Assembly (NCBI RefSeq): GCF_022865105.1
Contig: NZ_JAKNYM010000002.1
Location: 1-64,000 of the forward strand
Origin: Sphingomicrobium astaxanthinifaciens
GTDB taxonomy: Bacteria; Pseudomonadota; Alphaproteobacteria; Sphingomonadales; Sphingomonadaceae
Reading direction: 5' to 3'
DNA length: 64,000 bases
Shown piece by piece: positions 18,600 through 26,221 of this stretch. The notes below the pieces were generated by a model. That model did not search any database. It saw only the letters and a list, made by a program, of their open reading frames with translations, and was not told the origin of the DNA. A program made the translations under genes and the position numbers. Every line of letters starts with the position of its first letter. Positions within the stretch are counted from its first letter, which is position 1.

Positions 18600-20140
18600 C
18601 AATGCAAGCAATCGCGAAGGCTTACAACGAAGCGGAACAGCTGAAGCAACCTCCGAGCGAAAATTGGGAGCTTCCGGTGTCGTTGCCGTCAACCTTGCCA
18701 GATGTTCCGAGTTTCGACCCCTATCTTCTACCGGCCAACCTACGCCCTTGGATTGTAGACATCTGCGATCGAATGCACTGCCCGCTAGATTTTGCGGCAA
18801 TTCCAGCAATGGTTGCGGTGGGTTCGTTGGTCGGAAAGAGGGTGGGGATCCGCCCGGAGGCGCATACGGACTGGACTGAAGTGGCCAATCTCTGGGGGTG
18901 CATCGTCGGACGTCCTGGCGCGATGAAGAGTCCAGTAATTTCTGAGGTCCTCGGCCCCATCAAACGGCTCGAAGCACGGGCCATGAAACGTAATGAAGAA
19001 GCTCGTGCGGAATTCTCACAACGTGAGGCTATCAACAAACTTCAAAATGAGGAGGCCAAAAAGCGCATTCGTAAGCGGTTTGCAAAGGATGGCGCAAAAA
19101 CATCCGACATCTCTCTCGATGATTTCGAGAGCCTCGAACCTCCCATCGAACAGCGTTTCATGACGACCGACGCTACCGTCGAAAAATTGGGGGTGATTTG
19201 CGCCGACAATCCAAATGGCGTGCTCCTATATCGTGACGAGCTACTGACGATGTTTCAGGATCTAGACCGTGAAGAGAAAGCTGCGTCCCGTGGCTTTTTC
19301 CTTACCGGATGGAGTGGCAGTGACTCCTATACGTTTGATCGAATTGGGCGCGGGACCGTCCGGGTCGAAACAGTGAACTTGTCAGTTATCGGAAGCGCCC
19401 AGCCGCATCGGATCGGAAAGTATCTAAAGGAGTCGCTTCGAACTCATGATGATGGAATGGTTCAGCGGCTTCAGTTGCTTGCCTGGCCAGACCATGACAC
19501 TGCCTGGCGCAGCGCGGATCGTTATCCAAACGTCGAAGCCAAGACCAAAGCGCTCGCGTGCTTTGATCGCCTCGCAGATTTGAAGTGGTCTTCCGTTGGC
19601 GCGGATCGTGACGACTTTGATGATGGTTCCGGCGTTCCATTCCTCCGGTTCGAACAGGAAGCTCTCGAGGAATTTGTCGATTGGCGAATGGAGCTAGAGG
19701 ACCTCGTCCGAGGAGATACGCTGCCGCCTTATCTCGCTGCTCACCTATCGAAGTTCCGTGGTCTTGTGCCTCGTCTCGCTCTGATCTGGCATCTTGCAAG
19801 CGATGGCTTCGGCCCTGTTTCGGTTGAAGCGTGCGGGACTGCTATCGAGTGGGCGGCGTATCTGCGGGCCCATGCCGAACGTGCCTATGATGCGATGTCC
19901 TTGACCAACACAGACACGGCAAACGCCATTCTTCAGAAAATTCGGGCGGGCGACCTTAAAGCAGGTTTCACCGAGCGGGACGTCTACCGCCCAGGGTGGA
20001 GTGGCTTGCGAGATCGCGATGCAAATAAGGCAGCCCTCGCACTTCTAGCTGACCACGACTGGGTCCGACCCAAGCGAGTGGAGACGGGAGGGCGCCCGTC
20101 AACCGAGTGGGACGTTAATCCCAAAATTTCTGGCAATTAG
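18596..20140 (+). CDS. DUF3987 protein, putative replicative helicase-like ATPase
   Basis: A 514-aa protein of the DUF3987 family found next to primases in satellites and integrative elements. GTG 18596 overlaps the primase stop; ATG 18602 is an alternative start. Visible features are LPANLRPWIVDICDRMHCP near the N-terminus, a P-loop-like IVGRPGAMKSPV at about 103-114, an acidic YRDELLTMF at about 205 that could act as Walker B, and FLTGWSGSDSYTFDRIGRG. A C-terminal winged-helix-like region (FTERDVYRPGWSGLRDRDA) may bind DNA. The helicase role is inferred from family and its coupling to the primase. Confidence 0.8.
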   Translation: MTMQAIAKAYNEAEQLKQPPSENWELPVSLPSTLPDVPSFDPYLLPANLRPWIVDICDRMHCPLDFAAIPAMVAVGSLVGKRVGIRPEAHTDWTEVANLWGCIVGRPGAMKSPVISEVLGPIKRLEARAMKRNEEARAEFSQREAINKLQNEEAKKRIRKRFAKDGAKTSDISLDDFESLEPPIEQRFMTTDATVEKLGVICADNPNGVLLYRDELLTMFQDLDREEKAASRGFFLTGWSGSDSYTFDRIGRGTVRVETVNLSVIGSAQPHRIGKYLKESLRTHDDGMVQRLQLLAWPDHDTAWRSADRYPNVEAKTKALACFDRLADLKWSSVGADRDDFDDGSGVPFLRFEQEALEEFVDWRMELEDLVRGDTLPPYLAAHLSKFRGLVPRLALIWHLASDGFGPVSVEACGTAIEWAAYLRAHAERAYDAMSLTNTDTANAILQKIRAGDLKAGFTERDVYRPGWSGLRDRDANKAALALLADHDWVRPKRVETGGRPSTEWDVNPKISGN

Positions 20141-20217
20141 GCTTTCTGTTTCGGAAGGCAGGTCCTCTCATAGTCGAGGCCCCCGCGTCGTCGGGCCTGA
20201 ATGGAACCAAATAGATC

Positions 20218-20253
20218 GATGCCCCCTCCGCCTGCACCACGTGGGGGGGGCAT
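20218..20253 (+). terminator. Hairpin downstream of the DUF3987 gene
   Basis: GATGCCCCC at 20218-20226 pairs perfectly with GGGGGCATC at 20245-20253, with an 18-nt loop that can pair further by wobble. It is 78 bp after the stop of the replication operon. There is no U-tract after it, so intrinsic termination is uncertain. Confidence 0.35.
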
Positions 20254-20379
20254 CGTTACATCCGATCCCTATCGACTGCACTCCGCACGAATATCAGTGA
20301 GGTTGGGCGGAGGGGGCAACCTCCTAACCGAACAGGAGTCCCCTTCACATCCATTTACTTATAGGTGCGCGAGAACGGT

Positions 20380-20400
20380 TTTCCCACTTTAGTTCCCACA
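20380..20400 (-). promoter_or_regulatory. Bipartite repeat TGTGGGAAC-N4-GTGGGAA, copy 2 (inverted)
   Basis: On the minus strand this reads TGTGGGAAC TAAA GTGGGAAAA, the same two half-sites with the same 13-bp spacing as the copies at 15483 and 27893. It is the only copy away from an island end. Confidence 0.5.
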
Positions 20401-20659
20401 GCGGCTAAGACCAGCGCACTCCTCTCGGCTAAGCACTCAACGCTCGTTATTTGTCTGGCCGCAAGGCTCCCTAGGAGGAATAATTGAGAGGCGTCGCCCC
20501 ATGTAGTTGTCGGAACGCCGGTCCGGCGGCTTGGTAGTAATGAAGGCATTTGCCAGACGCTTTGATTGCGGCAACGTTAGGGCGCCGGATGGTCGCCCGC
20601 GCGGGCGAGCTCGACAAGAGCAAGCGTTAGGTCTCCGGGCTGGCGGCGTAGCTGTCACC

Positions 20660-21661
20660 ATGGCAAAGAGTGGTATGGCGCCTTTATCCAGCTACTCCTT
20701 TCAGCAGTTCACGCTTGATGAGCTTCCACTCCGACGAGACACATGGATGATGGAAGAAGTCTATTTCGGCGACTGGGAGGCGGAATGGCTTAAAACCATT
20801 CACGGCGACGCTGAGGCCTCTCCTTATGACGTCGGCTATATCACGCGGGTCAGCATCGAGGAGGTGACGCCTGCAGGAGCGGATATCCGGTGGTATCCCA
20901 ATATCCATGACCGCTTTCATGTTGTGAAGACCTTCCTCCCGCGAGAAGCTTTTGTAGCTGCAGCCTTGGCCTATAAGTTTGAAAAACGGGTCAGCGTCTT
21001 CGTTAAAAGCGAGTGGCTACGGAAGCTGCATCTTCGCTCCAACTCGATCTTTGTCATGATCGACGCAAAGGACATGACGGCTGCAATTAAGGATGGCCTG
21101 ATCACCCACGAGAAGGTCATCGCGCTCCGCGATGCACTGGACGCGTTTGCGGGACGCTATCCCTTCATCTCATTCATATCGTTCGCGGACAGCCTGTTGC
21201 TCAAGACCAACTGGACTGCTGGCATGGTCGATACCGATGTCGAATACACCTATGTGCCAGAAAGACTGCTGGTCCTGTTTCAGCAGCTGCAGACGCTTTA
21301 TAGGGACACGCTGGGCCTCGAAATCTACGCCGTGCTCGCGCAAGGCTCGAACGAATACTATGATGATCCGTTGCTTCATATTTCCGAAGAGAAGAATCAT
21401 ATTTCGCTGAACAGCCTGGGCTTGCCGTTTGCGCAAATCGCTCAGATCGAGGGGGCCGCACGAAAGGCCATTCGTGCCGGGGAGCACCCACCCATGGAGA
21501 TCTACATGGACAGCGACCTATTCCACTCGCTTATGTTCAAGAATTACGAGCGGAAGGATAGCTGGCCGTCAGCACCCTACAAACCGAAAATGATCTCGGA
21601 GCCAGGCAGCTACCATTATGCTATGTGCGACGATCTCCTGGCGTGCTTGAGTCTGCCGTGA
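20660..21661 (+). CDS. Hypothetical protein, unknown family (333 aa)
   Basis: Not recognised. I use ATG 20660 (or 20675) because the open frame further upstream to 20507 is Arg/Gly-rich and non-native looking. No clear ribosome site precedes either start. The protein is soluble, with aromatic-rich segments (YVPERLLVLFQQLQTLYRDT; YSFQQFTLDELPLRRDTWMM). Its centre contains SVFVKSEWLRKL and YPFISFISFADSLLLKTNW. No transmembrane segment, signal peptide or nucleotide-binding motif is evident. It is the first cargo gene after the replication module, so a defence or accessory role is possible but unproven. Confidence 0.65.
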   Translation: MAKSGMAPLSSYSFQQFTLDELPLRRDTWMMEEVYFGDWEAEWLKTIHGDAEASPYDVGYITRVSIEEVTPAGADIRWYPNIHDRFHVVKTFLPREAFVAAALAYKFEKRVSVFVKSEWLRKLHLRSNSIFVMIDAKDMTAAIKDGLITHEKVIALRDALDAFAGRYPFISFISFADSLLLKTNWTAGMVDTDVEYTYVPERLLVLFQQLQTLYRDTLGLEIYAVLAQGSNEYYDDPLLHISEEKNHISLNSLGLPFAQIAQIEGAARKAIRAGEHPPMEIYMDSDLFHSLMFKNYERKDSWPSAPYKPKMISEPGSYHYAMCDDLLACLSLP

Positions 21662-21803
21662 GGGGGGCGACGAGGTGTCACGTGGATCGTCCATTAATGG
21701 CGTCCGTCTGCTTTTCTGCCGCCTCATGCAGTGGATTAAGGTCGAGCATCGTCTGAAGCGGACTCAGCTCAGCCGACCTTTCACGTAAATTAAAATGGTA
21801 GCC

Positions 21804-21891
21804 GGGCGTCTAACGGAATGAATGTTGACGGTATGACAGCTACCTAAAGCATAAATAGACAGTTCGAGACTATCTGGGCGTTTGACGGAAT
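21804..21891. repeat. Paired 16-bp repeats GGGCGTYTRACGGAAT
   Basis: Copies at 21804-21819 and 21876-21891 differ at two positions and are 72 bp apart start to start, in the gap upstream of the small membrane-protein gene. Such spacing could place a DNA-binding protein on one helix face. No cognate regulator is identified. Confidence 0.35.
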
Positions 21892-21928
21892 TCCGCTTCA
21901 CGCTGATATGCCGTCGTGGAGAAACCTC

Positions 21929-22303
21929 ATGGATCAGACAACACTCATCATTTTTATCGCCGTCGGCGCCCTCATCTATTGGCAGATACGAAAGGACGCC
22001 CGGCCTTTGTTGTTAGCTGAGGCTCAAACCTCCCTGAGAAACCTTGCCGATGGACGGAATGGAAAGGTCGCGGCTCGATACAACGCAATGGCGGACGCAA
22101 TCGGTGAGGGTGAAGCCTTCGTAGCCCGAGGAGCCGTGGCGAGTGAGGCCGATCGGAGGCGTGTGAATTGGCAACTCGCCTCGCTAACCAACCCGGAAGT
22201 TTTAGACGCAATCGGCTTGCAGCGAACAGGCAGTCGCCATTGGCACACGCGCCGTGCCGTTGAGGCCCTTTCGTTGTCTGTGTCGCGTCTACCAGTTGTG
22301 TGA
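21929..22303 (+). CDS. Small single-pass membrane protein, unknown
   Basis: A 124-aa product from ATG 21929, preceded by GTGGAGAAA; an in-frame ATG at 21908 is less likely. The N-terminus is a membrane anchor (TTLIIFIAVGALIYWQI) followed by a soluble helical domain of about 100 residues, basic near the C-terminus (RTGSRHWHTRRAVEAL). No family recognised. It is flanked by repeats upstream and a hairpin downstream, so it is probably transcribed alone. Confidence 0.5.
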   Translation: MDQTTLIIFIAVGALIYWQIRKDARPLLLAEAQTSLRNLADGRNGKVAARYNAMADAIGEGEAFVARGAVASEADRRRVNWQLASLTNPEVLDAIGLQRTGSRHWHTRRAVEALSLSVSRLPVV

Positions 22304-22306
22304 TTC

Positions 22307-22332
22307 CGGAAGGATTGGCCTCGTTCCTTCCG
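22307..22332 (+). terminator. Hairpin after the small membrane-protein gene
   Basis: CGGAAGGA at 22307-22314 pairs with TCCTTCCG at 22325-22332 around a 10-nt loop, beginning 4 nt after the stop codon. The stem is perfect over 8 bp. The following bases are only weakly T-rich. Confidence 0.45.
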
Positions 22333-22534
22333 TTGCGTCCAATGCATCACGACAGAACCCTATCAAAGCGCTCCGAAAAAGAACCAAGCAATGCTCGGGC
22401 CCCTGTCGATCACTATACCCATGAAGTTTAAGACCCCGAGTTTCTTCCACCTAGAAAAAATATCGATCTGCTTTAAATTAGAGCCTGGGGCCGCGTAGAA
22501 TGGAGGGTGGCAGTAAGGTGCCACCCTCTCGGTA

Positions 22535-22735
22535 TCAATCACATTGGACAAAAATTTCGGCTTTGTGAGGGCCAGAGTCATCAAAGGTATGTTCAATCCC
22601 CTGAATCACACCGCTGAACGTCTCACTAGGTCCTTTCCTGAAGATTAGATGCTCGCCAACACGAGGCAACACTTCAAACCTGAGAGTTATTTTTCGCGTG
22701 CTTTCAGGTCTTAGAAAATTAACGCTACAATCCAT
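22535..22735 (-). CDS. Small hypothetical protein (66 aa)
   Basis: Starts at ATG 22735 with a good AGGAGAA site. The sequence (ITLRFEVLPRVGEHLIF, then SGVIQGIEHTF) looks like a small beta-barrel fold, but the family is not recognised. Its start faces that of the 112-aa gene on the other strand with only 57 bp between them, so the two probably share a divergent promoter region. Confidence 0.6.
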   Translation of the reverse strand: MDCSVNFLRPESTRKITLRFEVLPRVGEHLIFRKGPSETFSGVIQGIEHTFDDSGPHKAEIFVQCD

Positions 22736-22792
22736 TTAGACATTCTCCTGTGCTGTAGTAAGTTCCAATTTGAGATCGGGGAGACCGGTATT

Positions 22793-23131
22793 TTGCAGCT
22801 TGATGCTAAAAAAAGACACGCAATTTTGTCGCGAGAGTGTGAGGAATTGCAGGACAAAATATACGAACTTCAAAAAGAACTTCGAGAATTGCAGCGTCGC
22901 CGAGAGATCGCCGCATTGAATTACCTCGGTGTCGAGGTCGGTGATGAAGTAAGATTAACTTCCAAACGTTACAAGCATGAAACGTTTGGAGTTGTTCGAG
23001 ACGCGAATATCTGGGCTGCTGGGACATGCGGTGTTTCGCTCGGCAAGCGACCGACTATTTTCATCGCGCAGAAAGATGGGAGCCTGATGCGTGTGTCAGG
23101 ACGCATGTGGGAACCCGCCACCTCCGATTAG
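22793..23131 (+). CDS. Hypothetical coiled-coil protein (112 aa)
   Basis: TTG start at 22793 with GGGGAG ahead of it. Residues 5-45 form a charged coiled coil (ECEELQDKIYELQKELREL), followed by a beta-rich part (VGDEVRLTSKRYKHETFGVV, KRPTIFIAQKDG). The tail resembles small KOW- or SH3-like domains. Divergent from the 66-aa gene. Not recognised; a DNA- or RNA-associated role is only a guess. Confidence 0.6.
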   Translation: MQLDAKKRHAILSRECEELQDKIYELQKELRELQRRREIAALNYLGVEVGDEVRLTSKRYKHETFGVVRDANIWAAGTCGVSLGKRPTIFIAQKDGSLMRVSGRMWEPATSD

Positions 23132-23256
23132 CCGGTTTTTCGCCGGCCGCGCACTATTTCTAGCCCCCAAGATGGATGCGTCTGCGTGCTATCCTTGTCG
23201 AATTTAACCCATGCGTTTGAGGCTCAACTCCTCCTCAGTCGGTCAGGTGATGCGTG

Positions 23257-24231
23257 TTATACCCCCGGCGCCTGAGGTATCTCTTCTGCACCTGAGACAA
23301 AGAAATGATGCTGTTGACTCTCATTCAAATAATTAGCGAATGCGATTCGGGAATCCGCGAGAGATTTATAGTAAGTTCGAAATGCCGATGAGATTTGATT
23401 TGCCCGGGCTCTGGTTGGCGGCACCGGGATCTCGATTTCCAGATAGCGAGCGCCAACATCCTCACGGTTTGTTTGCATGAAGATTATCCGACGCCATTGG
23501 TTACGCACAACTTTCAAAGAAAGTGCCCAAAGAAGATAGAATGGATCGAAATCTGCCTCTGGCCCTGGCCGAAGGACAATGACCTCTTTCGTCATCACCA
23601 CTCTCTCCTGTCCCGGCAAGAGAATGCAAAAATCGCCGATGTTCTTGGACGTCCGCTCTGGGCAAACTAAATCAAATGCCTCCAAACCAGAGTGACTGCC
23701 TTTCCAAAACTTCTGAGCAACTGAAAGAGGTATCCGGTTGGTTGGGTTAATGTTCACCAGTCCGGCACGCAGGTCAGATACCTTGATATATGGCACATCG
23801 CCAATCCGTTCGTCCGCTGAAGGGGAACCATGCCCATTCCGGACGGTAAGCATTCCACGCTCAATGAGTGACCCAATCGTATCGGTCTTAAAACCGTCAA
23901 ACTGAGGGTCCTTCATGGCCTCGCGAAACTGCTCCTGATAGCGCTGATCGTAATAGACTGGAACGGCACAATGGAGATCTATTTTCGAATTAGGAATAAA
24001 GTTCAGCGTCTCGGTCTTTTCGCCACCTGCCAACGCAAGCGCATCGCGCTTTAGTTTGTCATCTATCGCGTCAACAGCAGCGCCGGTTTCAGGATCGACC
24101 TCTTGGACACGCTTCCCAGTGTGGGGATCGATGATCGGCAGAAGGCGTCCGCCTTTGGTTAGCCCGCATGTCGATGCAGTCGAAACCATGATCGCTTCAT
24201 CTGAGAACCAGCTTGGCTTGTGGATGCTCAC
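23257..24231 (-). CDS. Type I-like DNA specificity (S) subunit, single target-recognition domain
   Basis: Directs the preceding methylase-nuclease to its DNA target. The start is GTG 24231, overlapping the methylase stop as GTGA; the open frame upstream of it is a shadow of the methylase. The 324-aa product has an N-terminal region (PIIDPHTGKRVQEVDPETGA), then a target-recognition domain with VPYIKVSDLRAGLVN, NRIPLSVAQKF and EVIVLRPG, and a C-terminal helical segment (ARANQISSAFRTYYKSLADS). Classical HsdS has two such domains in about 400-450 aa; BcgIB-type subunits are about 340 aa. So it probably works as a dimer or in a type IIB-like complex. Confidence 0.75.
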   Translation of the reverse strand: MSIHKPSWFSDEAIMVSTASTCGLTKGGRLLPIIDPHTGKRVQEVDPETGAAVDAIDDKLKRDALALAGGEKTETLNFIPNSKIDLHCAVPVYYDQRYQEQFREAMKDPQFDGFKTDTIGSLIERGMLTVRNGHGSPSADERIGDVPYIKVSDLRAGLVNINPTNRIPLSVAQKFWKGSHSGLEAFDLVCPERTSKNIGDFCILLPGQERVVMTKEVIVLRPGPEADFDPFYLLWALSLKVVRNQWRRIIFMQTNREDVGARYLEIEIPVPPTRARANQISSAFRTYYKSLADSRIAFANYLNESQQHHFFVSGAEEIPQAPGV

Positions 24232-25937
24232 TTGATTTTTCCTTTCCCGACCAAAGCTTTGCTGCTCTTCTTTGGAATTGAAGAGGAATCGAAGTCCGCT
24301 TCTACGTGTCCGATTTTCTCGAAAATATAGAAATTCGTTTTCGCGCGACAGAATTCTTCGAATGCCTCCATAGGAATGTTTAGCATTCCTCTTAACGCCA
24401 GCCGATCTTTGAGCCAGAATGGCAGCCATCGATAAGAGTGACTAAAGAAGTAGGTTTCTGGAAGAACTATTCCGATTCTACCCCCAACACGCAATAGTCT
24501 ATAGCATTGTTCAAGATATACTAATCCTATCTCTAAGTCAGCGAAGTCTTTGGGGCCCTTCATTGCAGCATATGTAGAGATAGAGTATCCAGCAGCGCGG
24601 CAGTCAGCAGCTTTAACCTTGAGGCTGGATCCAAAAGGTGGGTTAGTGATAGCAACCGTGAATTGCTCGAGCCCATGTTTCTCTGAGGTCGAACCTAATT
24701 CTTGGCTCAACTTAGGGTATTTCGTTGGCCATTGATTGGTTCGAACGGCATCGCCGAGAAGAACGTGCGTGGAGCCATCTCTCATCGCCACCATCGTAGC
24801 TTTTGTTAGTTTGACACCAATGTCGTCCTTATCCACGCCATAGAGGTTGTCGTTAGCCCATTTAACAAGGTGATAGGCTTCGTCCTCGTTGGGGAACTCC
24901 CGCTGAGCAACCTGCCTTAGAGCCTCGACTACAAAGGCACCAGAACCGCACGCTGGATCAATGACCTTGTCTGAGGAGGTCACTTCCATCGCCATAACCG
25001 CCGGCCGAACGACTCTGAGCGGCGTTAGATATTGCCCCTCACCGCTCTTCAGAGCCGACGTTCGGAAGATTTGGAATGCCTTGGCGAGCAAATCAACGTC
25101 ATCGCCAAGAATACGATACGGGCTTAATTCGGCTACAACGGCAAAGATGGTCTCATCGCTCAGGAATAGCTCTTCTCTATCCGAGGCATTAAAGATTCGC
25201 GTCCTCTGCTTGTGATAATACTCCCTGTAATCTTCCCTTACTCTAGCCGCAGTGAGTGCAACTTTGGTCATTGCGTCGCCAAGGATCCTGAAGCGCACAG
25301 CCTTGTCTCGGTTTGCTGAGCGGCTCGCCACAGCATCGCTGTCTAGCTTAACCAGTAGTATATGCAGCAATTCACGGAGCTGATCTTCACGCCTAACTAC
25401 GTGTGGATCTGAAACCACCACAGTTGCGACCAGTCGCTTAAGAGCTCCTGAGAGCTCGGCTTCGGTAGGTAAACGCATCGTATCCCACGAGGGCGGGACA
25501 TCTGGCGGCTGCGTCATGTCATCGCTAGGATGAGGAAGTGCCGCGTTCTCAACAAATACCCAGTCCGACTGATGACGCTTGTAGACCGCTAAAGTCTGGC
25601 TGCCGTTAGTCCAAAAACCCATCTTGGCCATCGGCTCGTTGCTTAGGTAGCGGATCAACTGAGACCGTCCCGCATCGATGTCAGGAGCTTTGAATTCAAA
25701 GACTACCTGTAGGGCAAACCATTCCCCACTCTCGTCGGCAAACGCGACTAAATCGGCGGACCCGCAGGTGGCGTATTTCTGTCCACGCTCGCGCTTCGTC
25801 AGGTCATGTGGCGTGTCAGGCACTTGCCACTCAGGCTTCCAGCGGAGCTGCGCCTCTTTCCATCCGAGCTCTTGCAAATCTTTGATAACTCGCTGTCTGA
25901 CAGCTTCTTCAGGTTTAACAGGTTTTAGGATGGTCAT
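24228..25937 (-). CDS. N6-adenine DNA methylase with N-terminal HsdR-like nuclease domain
   Basis: A 569-aa fusion. Residues 50-120 hold a PD-(D/E)XK-like core: ADLVAF and then VVFEFKAP (Asp...Glu-x-Lys), as in HsdR N-terminal domains, followed by RSQLIRYLSNEP. The central and C-terminal parts are an HsdM-like methylase: KAFQIFRT, GQYLTPLRVV, the SAM motif DPACGSGAFVVEAL, the catalytic NPPF and GIVLPETYFFSH. Length is below the 637 aa of BcgIA but the layout is alike, suggesting restriction and modification in one chain. Start ATG 25937 lies within the 97-aa gene by 23 nt. A methylase-only role with a vestigial nuclease is the alternative. Confidence 0.8.
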   Translation of the reverse strand: MTILKPVKPEEAVRQRVIKDLQELGWKEAQLRWKPEWQVPDTPHDLTKRERGQKYATCGSADLVAFADESGEWFALQVVFEFKAPDIDAGRSQLIRYLSNEPMAKMGFWTNGSQTLAVYKRHQSDWVFVENAALPHPSDDMTQPPDVPPSWDTMRLPTEAELSGALKRLVATVVVSDPHVVRREDQLRELLHILLVKLDSDAVASRSANRDKAVRFRILGDAMTKVALTAARVREDYREYYHKQRTRIFNASDREELFLSDETIFAVVAELSPYRILGDDVDLLAKAFQIFRTSALKSGEGQYLTPLRVVRPAVMAMEVTSSDKVIDPACGSGAFVVEALRQVAQREFPNEDEAYHLVKWANDNLYGVDKDDIGVKLTKATMVAMRDGSTHVLLGDAVRTNQWPTKYPKLSQELGSTSEKHGLEQFTVAITNPPFGSSLKVKAADCRAAGYSISTYAAMKGPKDFADLEIGLVYLEQCYRLLRVGGRIGIVLPETYFFSHSYRWLPFWLKDRLALRGMLNIPMEAFEEFCRAKTNFYIFEKIGHVEADFDSSSIPKKSSKALVGKGKIK

Positions 25938-26208
25938 TTTGTCTCTCGATGCTTGAGATCAGTGGATACCTCAAATTTTCTAAAAAACCGACGATGAGGG
26001 GATCTGGTGGAGACAAAATTTCTGATCTTTCCACAAATTTGAGAGCATGCATTCCCTGCCACATTGTTCGACCATAGATTTGTTCATCTTCATTGAGCGA
26101 GCGCGGCTCAGTTGGGTAACCAACAAGGCTCTTCGTCCGATACGGAAATGCCGACTGACCGAATTTGATGTGCGCCGTCAATGAGCGAGGCGACCACGGT
26201 ATTCGCAT
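25915..26208 (-). CDS. Unknown 97-aa protein inside the restriction operon
   Basis: Not recognised. It begins 13 nt after the SRA-HNH stop and ends 23 nt inside the methylase gene, so it is translated within the operon. The sequence (SLTAHIKFGQSAFPYRTKSL, then IYGRTMWQGMHALKFVE and LIVGFLENLRYPLI) looks like a compact mixed alpha/beta domain without metal or nucleotide motifs. A structural, inhibitory or control function within the restriction system is possible from position alone. Confidence 0.55.
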   Translation of the reverse strand: MRIPWSPRSLTAHIKFGQSAFPYRTKSLVGYPTEPRSLNEDEQIYGRTMWQGMHALKFVERSEILSPPDPLIVGFLENLRYPLISSIERQNDHPKTC

Positions 26209-26221
26209 GATGGATAACGGG

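Larger units (their letters stand above)
20141..20659. other. Intergenic region between satellite module and cargo
   Basis: A 519-bp gap. It holds a 9-bp stem hairpin at 20218-20253, an inverted copy of the GTGGGAAC bipartite repeat at 20380-20400, two CGGCTAAG copies (20402, 20427) and a 14-bp palindrome CGCCCGCGCGGGCG at 20594-20607. The last part, from about 20,500, is GC-richer than the rest of the island. The upstream frame of the following gene is open here but has no ribosome site. It may be the scar where cargo was added to an older, shorter element. Confidence 0.5.

Noticed and set aside
20638-20648. CGGGCTGGCGG in the mid-island gap also present beside tRNA-Ser, suggesting a third att site
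   Set aside because: Only 11 bp, in a GC-rich stretch, and it does not include the acceptor-stem core GAGACGGAG; chance is likely.
22363-22596. A 77-codon minus frame
   Set aside because: Overlaps the 66-aa gene that has a good ribosome site; its own sequence shows no family features.
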